A stretch of 64,000 nt of DNA from Actinomycetes bacterium (lineage in GTDB: Bacteria; Actinomycetota; Coriobacteriia; Anaerosomatales; Anaerosomataceae), in contig JALHJB010000004.1 of assembly GCA_022839745.1 (NCBI GenBank), positions 62,001-126,000 of the forward strand, read 5' to 3'. Positions 1 through 7,500 of the stretch are shown piece after piece; position 1 is the first letter of the stretch; each line of letters opens with the position of its first letter. The notes under the pieces were generated by a model, which had not been told where the DNA came from, did not search any database, and worked only from the letters and a program-made list of their open reading frames with translations. The position numbers were made by a program, and so were the translations under genes.

Positions 1-775
1 CGGCGCGCAGGCGCTGCAGGGCCATCTTATCCGTGCGCAGGTCGATCCCGTGATCGCCGAGGAACTTCTCGGCGAGCCAGTCGATGATGCGCTGGTCCCA
101 GTCGTCGCCACCGAGGTGGTTGTCGCCGGAGGTGGACTTCACCTCGAACACACCGTCACCGATTTCGAGCACCGACACGTCGAACGTGCCGCCGCCGAGG
201 TCGAACACGAGGATGGTCTGGTCGTGGGCGCCCTTGTCGAGACCGTACGCGAGCGCAGCGGCCGTAGGCTCGTTGATGATGCGCTTGACCTCGAGACCGG
301 CGATCTTGCCGGCGTCTTTGGTGGCCTGGCGCTGCATGTCGTTGAAGTACGCGGGAACCGTGATCACGGCTTCGGTGACCGGCTGGCCAAGGTAGGCCTC
401 GGCGTCGGCCTTGAGCTTCTGCAGCACCATCGCCGAGATCTCCTCCGGCGTGTAGTGCTTGCCGTCGATGTTGACCACCGTTCGGCCGTCCTTGCCCTTC
501 TCGACCTTGTACGCGATGGTGCCGCGCTCCGAGGCGGTCTCCTCGAACTTGCGCCCGATGAAGCGCTTGATGGACGTGATGGTCTTCTCGGGGTTGGTGA
601 CAGCCTGGTTCTTGGCCGCCTTGCCAACGATGCGCTCGCCGTCCTTGCGGAACGCCACGACCGACGGCGTGGTCCGGTCGCCCTCGGCGTTCACGATGAT
701 CGTGGGCTCGCCGCCCTCAAGCACCGCGACCGCGGAGTTGGTGGTACCCAGGTCGATACCGATGATCTTGCCCAT
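1..775 (-). CDS. dnaK: Chaperone DnaK (Hsp70), N-terminal part, cut by window edge
   Basis: This is the ATPase domain of the cytoplasmic Hsp70 chaperone, which folds proteins in cycles with DnaJ and GrpE. The reverse strand reads MGKIIGIDLGTTNSAVAVLE, the phosphate-1 loop of Hsp70. It continues through the adenosine-site region (NEPTAAALAYGLDKG) and the phosphate-2 loop (VFDLGGGTFDVSVL). About 258 residues are present; the rest of the nucleotide-binding domain and the whole peptide-binding domain lie beyond base 1. The ATG at 773-775 is preceded by a good ribosome site (GAAAGGAG) and by a consensus promoter. The usual partners grpE and dnaJ would lie downstream, outside the window. No CIRCE or HAIR operator was recognised. 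Confidence 0.98.
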   Translation of the reverse strand, partial: MGKIIGIDLGTTNSAVAVLEGGEPTIIVNAEGDRTTPSVVAFRKDGERIVGKAAKNQAVTNPEKTITSIKRFIGRKFEETASERGTIAYKVEKGKDGRTVVNIDGKHYTPEEISAMVLQKLKADAEAYLGQPVTEAVITVPAYFNDMQRQATKDAGKIAGLEVKRIINEPTAAALAYGLDKGAHDQTILVFDLGGGTFDVSVLEIGDGVFEVKSTSGDNHLGGDDWDQRIIDWLAEKFLGDHGIDLRTDKMALQRLRA

Positions 776-869
776 TGATGGTGCTCCTTTCGGATCCTCC
801 CCGGCGACGCCGGAGCGGCTTGTTCACTGAGATGACCGACACGGCCCTGAGGGCGATGTCGCGATTCAC

Positions 870-898
870 AGTGTAAAATCTAAGCGCACCATTGTCAA
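870..898 (-). promoter_or_regulatory. Vegetative promoter of dnaK
   Basis: On the minus strand there is a perfect -35 (TTGACA, 893-898), a 17-base spacer and TACACT as -10 (870-875), about 95 bases upstream of the dnaK start. This matches the housekeeping sigma consensus almost completely. It is one of the strongest promoters visible in the window, and no heat-shock operator overlaps it that I can recognise. Confidence 0.8.
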
Positions 899-966
899 GT
901 TATCTGAAAGTGAGTGTGCAGGGTATCGGAGGGACGCGCAGGGGACGCGAGTAGGTGCGAACATCC

Positions 967-995
967 TTTACATACACGCACGCGCTCTGTATCAT
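967..995 (+). promoter_or_regulatory. Promoter of the ferredoxin gene
   Basis: TTTACA (967-972), a 17-base spacer and TATCAT (990-995) lie about 58 bases upstream of the ferredoxin start. Both hexamers are close to the housekeeping consensus, and the AT-rich hexamers stand out in GC-rich sequence. Confidence 0.6.
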
Positions 996-1052
996 CCGCC
1001 GCGATATACCGGCAGCCGCTCGAGCGCGGTGCACGAACCGAAGGAGAACCAT

Positions 1053-1241
1053 ATGCCCCGACCGATCATCAACGAGGACGAGTGTTCCGGCTGCGGCATC
1101 TGTGTGGATGCGTGCCCCGAAGGCGTGCTCGAGCTTGTTGACGACGTGGCTCAGCCCGTGAACGAGGACGACTGCACCGCGTGCGGCACCTGCATGGAAG
1201 AGTGCCCGATGGGCGCGATCACGGAGATCGAAGAAGACTAG
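1053..1241 (+). CDS. 2[4Fe-4S] ferredoxin
   Basis: A 62-residue bacterial-type ferredoxin, a soluble low-potential electron carrier. Two classical cluster motifs are visible: CSGCGICVDACPEG near residues 11-23 and CTACGTCMEECPMG near residues 40-53. Each is CxxCxxCxxxCP, as in clostridial ferredoxins. The start at 1053 is chosen because AAGGAG lies 7 bases upstream and the N-terminus (MPRPIINEDEC) matches the family length; a start further upstream would add eight residues that do not look native. It is monocistronic, with its own promoter and a hairpin terminator. The por genes in this window encode a natural electron donor, but a specific partnership is inference. Confidence 0.95.
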   Translation: MPRPIINEDECSGCGICVDACPEGVLELVDDVAQPVNEDDCTACGTCMEECPMGAITEIEED

Positions 1242-1264
1242 ACCCGCCTATCGCTGGTCACACG

Positions 1265-1286
1265 ACGGGCGCCTACGGGCGCCCGT
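1265..1286. terminator. Bidirectional hairpin between convergent genes
   Basis: A 9-bp perfect GC-rich stem (acgggcgcc / ggcgcccgt) closes a tacg tetraloop directly after the ferredoxin gene and 2 bases from the stop of the convergent gene. It probably serves both strands. The following T-run is short. Confidence 0.6.
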
Positions 1287-1287
1287 T

Positions 1288-1848
1288 TCACGTTACCAGG
1301 TCGGTGAGGGCCGCCAGCGTCTTGAGCTGGGCCCAAACGCGCCGCTTGAGCGTCTCATCCGAGAGTGACGCTTCGAGGCCGTCGACGGCGAGGATGCTGC
1401 GGCCGCGCCACGAGCTCAGGACGCCTGGCGCCAGCGGTTCGATCTCGCACGCATCGGCGATATCGCGCGCAGCCAGGGGGTCGAGTGCGATCACGATACG
1501 CGGGTCGACCGTCTCCACAATCAGCGCGAGCCGTTCGAGGCGGACGTCGTCGGCGACCTCCGGCAACCTGGTGCAGAGCGCGAAGCGTTGTGCCGGCGCC
1601 CCGATCGCGTCCAGGGCCTTGCCCGCCGCGACACCGTCTTCGCCGGCGAGCGCGATGCCCTCAGCGAGATCGGCGGCGCCGGGTTCGCCCTTCACGAGCA
1701 GCACATCGGCGAGTTCGTCGCCCTGGCAGCGCACCGGCTGCGACGTATGGGCGAGCGCCTCAGCGGCATCGATCTCCGCGCGTGCCTTGGCGCGGTACAG
1801 CGCATCGAGCCGTGACGCCTCGCGCGTGATGTCGGGCCCTGCGCTCAT
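1288..1848 (-). CDS. Uracil-DNA-glycosylase-fold protein with degenerate catalytic motifs
   Basis: A 186-residue protein whose plan follows the UDG superfamily. It has a first beta strand and glycine turn (ADVLLVKGEPG, where active family-4 enzymes have GEAPG). A central segment reads DPRIVIALDPLAARDI, where active members have PRVIVALG. The C-terminal strand (ILAVDGLEASLSDETLKRR) sits where the HPS-type motif should be. The catalytic histidine motif is therefore missing, so it is unlikely to be an active glycosylase. The ATG at 1848 overlaps the stop of the upstream epimerase gene (ATGA), so the two are translationally coupled. Family membership rests on pattern only; it may be an actinobacterial protein of unknown function. 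Confidence 0.5.
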   Translation of the reverse strand: MSAGPDITREASRLDALYRAKARAEIDAAEALAHTSQPVRCQGDELADVLLVKGEPGAADLAEGIALAGEDGVAAGKALDAIGAPAQRFALCTRLPEVADDVRLERLALIVETVDPRIVIALDPLAARDIADACEIEPLAPGVLSSWRGRSILAVDGLEASLSDETLKRRVWAQLKTLAALTDLVT

Positions 1849-2786
1849 CGCTGCTGGGCGAACCACGCAGCCGTTGCCGCCAGGCCGCCCTGCAGCTCCA
1901 CGGCCGCCCGCCAGCCAAAGGTCGCGTCGGCCTTCTCCGGTGAGAGCACGCTCGCCTCGACATCGCCGTCACGCGCCTCGGCCCCCTCTATCACACCCGG
2001 AAAGCGCAGTGCGATCCGGAGTCCCTCGGCAAGCATGTTCACCGAGGTCTCAACGCCCGTCGAGACGTTGTACGCCGGGCCGTTGGGTCCGGGAGCAGCC
2101 AGCGCCGTGTCCGCGCCAAGCGCGGTTGCGATCGCGTTCACCACATCGGCCACGTAGATGAAGTCACGCGTCTGACGCCCTGAGCCGAAGATCACGGGGT
2201 TCACACCGGCTGTCATGCGCGATGCGAACTCGGCAACGACGCCGCCTTCGCCCTCCGCGCGCTGCCGGGGGCCGTAGACGTTCGAGAACCGGAGCGCGGC
2301 GAAATCAACGCCGGCGGGGCGGAGGATCTCCGAGAGCACGCCTTCGGCCTCCAGCTTCGACACACCGTACGGCACCACCGGTGCGGTGGGAGACTCCTCG
2401 GTCAGCGGCAGCTCGTGCGGCTCGCCGTACACGGCCGCACTCGATGCGAACAGGAGGCGTCGCGCGCCCGCTGCTACCGCCGCCTCGGCGACCGCCCTGG
2501 TGCCGTCGACGTTCACCGAGTGGTCGAACGCGGGGTCTTGGATCGAGGCAGCAACGCTCACCTGTGCGGCAAGATGCACGATCGCGTCTGGCCGAGCGGC
2601 CACGATCGCTTCGGCCGCCTCGGGGGTACGCACGTCCAGGCGCCGGAACGTCGTGGCCGGGTGGACATTGTCCATCGAGCCGGTCGACAGGTCGTCGATC
2701 ACCGTGATGTCGGCGCCGCCGCCAAGCATCGCATGAACGAGGTTCCCGCCGATGAAGCCAGCGCCACCGGTGACCACGATCCTCAT
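1845..2786 (-). CDS. NAD-dependent epimerase/dehydratase, GalE-like
   Basis: A 313-residue extended short-chain dehydrogenase. The NAD-binding motif is at the N-terminus (VTGGAGFIGGN), DxxD-like contacts follow (VIDDLSTG), and the catalytic YxxxK reads YGVSK after a serine strand (LLFASSAAVYG). The family oxidises and re-reduces nucleotide-sugar hydroxyls, typically UDP-glucose 4-epimerisation. The downstream pattern (RFSNVYGPRQ, SGRQTRDFIYVADV) fits UDP-sugar epimerases. It is followed by a coupled UDG-fold gene and preceded by a sortase, so a role in surface polysaccharide precursors is plausible. The exact sugar cannot be told from the sequence. Confidence 0.88.
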   Translation of the reverse strand: MRIVVTGGAGFIGGNLVHAMLGGGADITVIDDLSTGSMDNVHPATTFRRLDVRTPEAAEAIVAARPDAIVHLAAQVSVAASIQDPAFDHSVNVDGTRAVAEAAVAAGARRLLFASSAAVYGEPHELPLTEESPTAPVVPYGVSKLEAEGVLSEILRPAGVDFAALRFSNVYGPRQRAEGEGGVVAEFASRMTAGVNPVIFGSGRQTRDFIYVADVVNAIATALGADTALAAPGPNGPAYNVSTGVETSVNMLAEGLRIALRFPGVIEGAEARDGDVEASVLSPEKADATFGWRAAVELQGGLAATAAWFAQQR

Positions 2787-2795
2787 GAGCTCTCC

Positions 2796-3464
2796 TTAGT
2801 CCGCACTGTCAGTGACACGCTGTACTTCAACGAGATCCGCCTGCACCGCCAACCGGTACCGCGCGCTGTACGGCGGGTGGCAGGCTGTGAGGGTGAGCGA
2901 CGGCTTTTCGGTGGACTCTACTACCTCGACCTGATGCGAGAGCACCACGAGCGAGGCGGTCACCGAGTACCGGTAACGCCGATACGGCGAGTACACGTCG
3001 ATGGTATCACCCGGCTTCAGTTCTCCGAGCCTGCCGAAGGGAGCGCCATACGTTGTCCGGTGGCCCGAGATGCCGCACGTACCGGTCGGGCCCGGCAGGT
3101 CGGTCCAGTCGATCCAACCCGGCCCTCGCCTGAGGTCCGCGGTCGTCACCCCGTTGACCACGAGACTGTCCAGCTCGATCGCCGGGATCACGATCCTGCC
3201 GAACACGGCGCCGGGTTCGAGCGCGCGCCAGTAGGGCTCGTCTTCCTCAGCCCACCCGTCGAAGTCCATCGAAGGATCCTCGGGCCCGACGAGGGCCGCG
3301 GGCTCATCGGCCTGGAACGCGCGCACCGGTCCGGCCTCGTCCCGCAGCGAGTCCTGCGCCAGCCCCCCCAGCAGCGTGGTGAGTCCGTAATACGCGAGCA
3401 GGCCCAGGGCGAGCCCGAGCAAGACGTTACCCGCGGCACGCAACCACCGTTGCCTCCGAGTCAT
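2796..3464 (-). CDS. Sortase, class E/D-like
   Basis: A membrane-anchored transpeptidase of 222 residues. One signal-anchor helix (about residues 11-34) precedes an extracytoplasmic sortase barrel. The catalytic His lies in GISGHRTTYGAPF (H135), the catalytic Cys in LTACHPPYS (C195), and Arg follows in SARYR (202/204). TLTxCxP with SARxR is typical of single-anchor housekeeping sortases of GC-rich Gram-positives. Its obvious local substrate is the LPFTGG protein encoded at 4532-8194. The start at 3464 is chosen for its ribosome site (GGAGGGA) and because the anchor helix begins right after it; longer readings add unlikely cysteine- and arginine-rich sequence. It is divergent from the riboswitch-controlled gene. 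Confidence 0.92.
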   Translation of the reverse strand: MTRRQRWLRAAGNVLLGLALGLLAYYGLTTLLGGLAQDSLRDEAGPVRAFQADEPAALVGPEDPSMDFDGWAEEDEPYWRALEPGAVFGRIVIPAIELDSLVVNGVTTADLRRGPGWIDWTDLPGPTGTCGISGHRTTYGAPFGRLGELKPGDTIDVYSPYRRYRYSVTASLVVLSHQVEVVESTEKPSLTLTACHPPYSARYRLAVQADLVEVQRVTDSAD

Positions 3465-3537
3465 GTCCCTCCGCCCTTCAGCTCGCCCACACGTGACGCA
3501 GATCACAGAATAGGTGTGACGAATTGCACAAACGGTC

Positions 3538-3565
3538 TCAAGCGCACGCTCATTCGTGCCGATAC
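3538..3565 (+). promoter_or_regulatory. Sigma-28 (SigD/WhiG/FliA)-like promoter
   Basis: TCAA (3538-3541), a 16-base spacer and GCCGATAC (3558-3565) resemble the motility/WhiG-class consensus TAAA-N15/16-GCCGATAA/T. It is 3 of 4 in the -35 and 7 of 8 in the -10. It lies about 40 bases before the riboswitch aptamer, the right place to start its leader. No convincing housekeeping promoter was found in the same interval, although TTGACA occurs at 3584-3589 without a matching -10. Confidence 0.5.
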
Positions 3566-3605
3566 GTTCAGTGTAAGGCACGATTGACAAGCAAACATCG
3601 GATCG

Positions 3606-3700
3606 CTCCCGACAAAGGCACGGTCGGCCGAAAGGTCGGCTTCGCAAAGTCACGGGTCTACAGGAAGCTCCGCTTCCCACGATGGCCGGACTGCCGAAGG
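3606..3700 (+). promoter_or_regulatory. Cyclic di-GMP-I (GEMM) riboswitch aptamer
   Basis: The leader of the secreted HExxH gene contains the GEMM-I signature in order. ACAAAGGC is at about 3612; a P2 arm is capped by a GAAA tetraloop (GGCCGAAAGGTC); then come CGCAAAGTCACGGGTCTA (3643-3660), a P3 arm (GGAAGCtccGCTTCC) and finally ACGATGGCCGGACTGCCG. This is the same order and spacing as the Vibrio Vc2 aptamer, including the conserved AAAG/CGCAAAG joiners and the GAAA-tetraloop/receptor pairing. Between aptamer and start codon, CCTC (3726-3729) can pair with GAGG of the ribosome site (3739-3746), which suggests translational control. It is predicted to bind c-di-GMP; the sign of regulation is not visible. 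Confidence 0.85.
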
Positions 3701-3754
3701 TACGAGCCGCGTTCTCGGCCCGACACCTCACAGCCTGAAGGAGGAGTTGGGCCG

Positions 3755-4375
3755 ATGTGCGCGCGGACTCGACCAAGGGGCGATTCGAGCATGACCACAA
3801 CGAACCGAACGAAGCGGCTGGCGGCGGCGGTACTGGCCACATCAGTGATGCTGACGCTGGCAGCCGTGATCACACCCGTTCAGCCAGCGGCGGGCGCGGC
3901 CCAGCTGACGCAGACCTTCACCAACAAGATCCAGGCGAGCACGCGGACCGCGACCGTGCTCAAGACGGACGATGCACCACTCGGCAATGCGGTCACCCCC
4001 GCCACGCGCACCGTGACCACGATCACCCGGCCCGCCGCCACCACCACGACAGCCACCCGCCGCACGCGGGCAGCGGCACCCACCGGCACGAAGCAGACCG
4101 CTTCAGCCCCCGCCCCGGCCACCAATGAGCTCTCGCAGGCCCGCTCGATACTCGCTGGCTATATCGCGCGCTACCCGATCCTCTCAGGCACCACGGTCAC
4201 CTTCGGCGACGCCCGGGGCCACCAGGCGATTTGCTACTACAAGTCGGGCCGCATCGTGATCAGCAGCTCCCACACCTCCAGCCTTGAGCGCATCATCGGC
4301 CACGAGATCTGGCACGTGATCGACTGGCGCGACAACGGCGTCATCGACTGGGGCGAGAACGTCCCGCCGCGCTAG
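3755..4375 (+). CDS. Secreted HExxH (zincin-like) protein
   Basis: A 206-residue exported protein. A signal peptide (about residues 20-48, ending near AAGAA) is followed by a Thr/Ala/Arg-rich low-complexity linker (about 60-125) and a compact C-terminal domain. That domain contains IIGHEIWHVIDWRDNG: H183, E184 and H187 form an HExxH zinc motif, but the protein ends only 19 residues later. A third ligand could only come from the short tail (D190, D198, E201). It may be a minimal metalloprotease or a binding-only relative; actinobacterial secreted proteins with the same tail are known to me only as uncharacterised. The start at 3755 follows AGGAGGAG; an ATG at 3791 would also leave a normal signal peptide. 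Expression is probably set by the c-di-GMP riboswitch. Confidence 0.75.
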   Translation: MCARTRPRGDSSMTTTNRTKRLAAAVLATSVMLTLAAVITPVQPAAGAAQLTQTFTNKIQASTRTATVLKTDDAPLGNAVTPATRTVTTITRPAATTTTATRRTRAAAPTGTKQTASAPAPATNELSQARSILAGYIARYPILSGTTVTFGDARGHQAICYYKSGRIVISSSHTSSLERIIGHEIWHVIDWRDNGVIDWGENVPPR

Positions 4376-4396
4376 GGCGCGATAACCGCAGGAATC

Positions 4397-4430
4397 GACA
4401 AGACCCCGGGTCCCTCCCCGGGGTCTTGTC
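4397..4430. terminator. Strong hairpin after the HExxH gene
   Basis: A 14-bp perfect stem (4397-4410 with 4417-4430) and a 6-base loop begin 22 bases after the stop codon. It is symmetrical enough to act on either strand, but its position fits termination of the plus-strand riboswitch transcript. Confidence 0.75.
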
Positions 4431-4460
4431 GTGTTCGGCCAAGAAAGGCGGTGCGCCCGG

Positions 4461-4486
4461 GATACACGGACGCACGTCCGTGCATC
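4461..4486 (-). terminator. Hairpin downstream of the adhesin gene
   Basis: A cacggac / gtccgtg stem with a gcac loop, extended by gat/atc, lies about 50 bases past the adhesin stop on the minus strand. It has no clear U-tract, so termination is only likely. Confidence 0.4.
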
Positions 4487-4531
4487 TGACGTGCCCCTGA
4501 GCATCGACGCGAGCTGCGACGATGCTGCCCG

Positions 4532-7500
4532 TCAGGCTGCGGTCCTGCCACGGAGCCGGAGCAGCGCACCCGCTGTCGCGGCAATCGCGGCGAGGCTGAT
4601 CAGCAACAGATACTCACCTCCGGTGAAGGGCAGGAATGGTTCGTCTTCAACGACGCGGACAATGGTGCGGACCTTGTCCGTGTTGTTCGAGTCGTCCTTG
4701 TCGAGCGGGTCGACGATGACGACCACGTTGTCCATGTTGGTGGTGCCGACAGGCATCTTCTCGATGACCCGCACGGTGAATGTGATCGTCTTCTTGCCGT
4801 CTTCCGCGGCGAGCGGCCCGGTGAAGCTCCAGGTGATCTTGCCGTTGGCAACCACTCCGCCGCCGGCATCCACCACGGTCACGTACCGCTCGTCGAAATC
4901 ATCGCTCACGGTGAAGTCGTACGCCGCGGCGTCGCCGATGTTCCAGTACGTGAGGGTGTAGGTGAGCAGATCGCCGGGCTTGGCGGTCGCCTTGTCCACC
5001 GCCTTGGTGATGACAAGGTCCGGCTCAGTGAACGGCAGGAACGGCTCGACTTCGACGCTCTCGTCGTCGGTGTCGGTGTCGGTGGACTCTTCGTTGTCCA
5101 TGACCTCCACCACCGCGACGTTGTCATACACACCGGCCTCGGCGTGCGTGAGCGTGTAGCTCGCGGAGAGCTCGCCGCCCGGATCGATCGTCTGGCCGAT
5201 GAGCGCCGCCACCGCGGCCGGATACGGCTCGGTGAGGTTCGTGTCGGTCAGGCTGGTGATCGTGAAGGGCTCGATCTCCACGTTCTTGATGGTGAGCGTG
5301 AAGGTGAAGTCGCCGCCGGGCTCGGGAAGCACGGAGACATCAACGGTCTTGTCGAGGTCGACCACAGGGCCGACATCGCCCACGAGCGCCGTCGCGTCGT
5401 CATCATCAGAGGCGCTGCTGCCGTCGTTGTCGACAGCGGTCGCCTCGGCGGTGTTGTCGTACTGGCCCGCCTCGGTGTGGTCCATCGTGAAGTCGAAGAC
5501 CCTGACGGCGTTGGGAAGCAGCCAGATCTCCGGGTCTCCCTCGGTCCACTCGTAGATGACGCCGTATACGTCATCCTCGACGAGGGTCAGCATGACCGGC
5601 TCGATGCTCGTGTTCTTGACGCGCACCTGGTAGGCGAACGTGCCGCCAGGCTCGTCCATGTACGTGGGCGTGACATCCTTTTCCACCTCGATGGTGGGCG
5701 GTACATCGGTATACGTGACGTCCGCGTCGTCGAAGTCGGAGACATCCGTGCCGTCGTTGTCCTCGGCGGTCACGGTCACGACGTTGTTGTGCGGCTCGTC
5801 AGGCTCACCGGCCATGAACTCCGTGAAGGAGTAGGTGGCTGTCTCCCCAACCAACAGGTGGGTCTTGTCGAAGCTCGCTACCGGGATCGCCCCGAAGACG
5901 GTATCGATAGCGCTTGTGAGGTCCACCGCTTCCGTTCCGGTGTTCTGCACCGTGACCGTGAAGAGCACGTCGCCGCCTGTCTCAGGGACAGACGTGGGCT
6001 GGGCGGTCTTGGTGACGCTGATCGACGGCGGCACGTCGCTGAACGTGACGGTCGCGTCGTCATCGTCCGTATCAGACCGCTGGAACTGGTCGACCGCGGT
6101 GACGGTCACGGTGTTGATGTGCGGGATGAGCAGGTCGGATGAGAGCGTCCGCGTGATGGTGAAGGTGAAAGAGGCACCCGACGCGAGCACGATGTCGAGC
6201 CCACCGTTCTGCCCCTCCGCCGTTGCCAGCAGGTCGCCGAACTTGTCATCGACGATGCTGGTCACGGTCACGGGGAACGCCGACGTGTTGTTGGTGATCT
6301 CAAAGCTGAACACGACCGACCCACCGGTCTCAGGGACCTGCGTGGGCAGCGCGGTCTTCACGACCGTGATCTCCGGCAGCACTTCGACGTTGCCGAAGTC
6401 CAGACCGGTCATCGCGGTCCCGTTGGCTACGGTCTTCGTGCCCTGAGGTGCGGCGGTGGCGACCCAGCCGCCCTGCTGCACCTCGGTCAGCGTGTAGCTG
6501 CCAGGCAGCACGCCGCTGAAGGTGTACGCGCCACCGGCGCCTGTGACGGTCTCGGCGTATGCAACACCGCCACGCCACAGCTTGATCGTCCACCCGGGAA
6601 GACCCTTCTCGCCGTCGTCCCAAGAGCCATCCGCGTCGAGGTCGTTGAACTTCGAGCCGCTGAGGGAGGCGGTGTAGGTGAACGTGTTCAGCTTGTTCGC
6701 TGTCAGCACCTCAGGCGTGGGCGATGTGCCCAGAAGGATGTCCTCGGCACCATACTGCACGCGCCATTCGATCTTCGTGAGCGATGCGCCATAGGGTACC
6801 TGCACGGTGCCCTGAAGCGGCGAGCCGCTCAGTGCGACCATGGCGTCCGCCCCGCCGTTGATCGAGTACCGCACGTACGGCTGGGCGCCAGCGGGGACGC
6901 CCGCGTAGGTCAGCCGGAATGTCTTGACCACGTCATCGTGATAGTTGCCGATGTTCTGGGTCTTGTCCCCTGTCTCGAGGTCCACGATCACAGGCAGCGG
7001 CGTGGAGTTCGTCCAGCCGGTCTGCTGTACCTCGCTCAGGCTGTAGATAGCCGAAGGCAACGGTCCGAAGCTGAACGCACCGTTCGCATCGGTCACATCG
7101 GTGACAGTGCCGATCTCGAAGCCTGGCTCACCGCCCTGAAGGGTGATCGTCCACCCGGGAAGCGGCGGTTCACCGGCATCCATGACACCGTCACGGTCGA
7201 GGTCGTTGAACTTGACACCCGAAAGCGTGCGCGCGGGTGTGGCGACGGCAGGAACCGGCACCGTCTTGTCGCCAACGCCGGTCATGTCGAGCGTGACGTG
7301 TCCGCTCGACCCTGAGATGTAGCCGGCACCATCACGCGAGGGTGACTGCATGTTCCAGTACGCGGTGACGGCGAGATGTGCCTGAAAATACAGCACGCCA
7401 TACTCGCCAGGCGGGATGATCAGAAAGCCCTCGGAGAACGAGGTTTTTATGTACTCTGCAGTGCCGAGTGTCGCCGGATTGGTCGGTACGTCCTGACTCG

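Noticed and set aside
3584..3589. TTGACA as a housekeeping -35 for the riboswitch transcript
   Set aside because: No -10 hexamer follows at 16-18 bases, and transcription from it would start inside the aptamer.
3755..4375. Calling the HExxH protein a PPEP-1 (M34) homologue
   Set aside because: It shares only the HExxH core and the regulatory setting. The domain is too short and lacks the C-terminal helices of that family.
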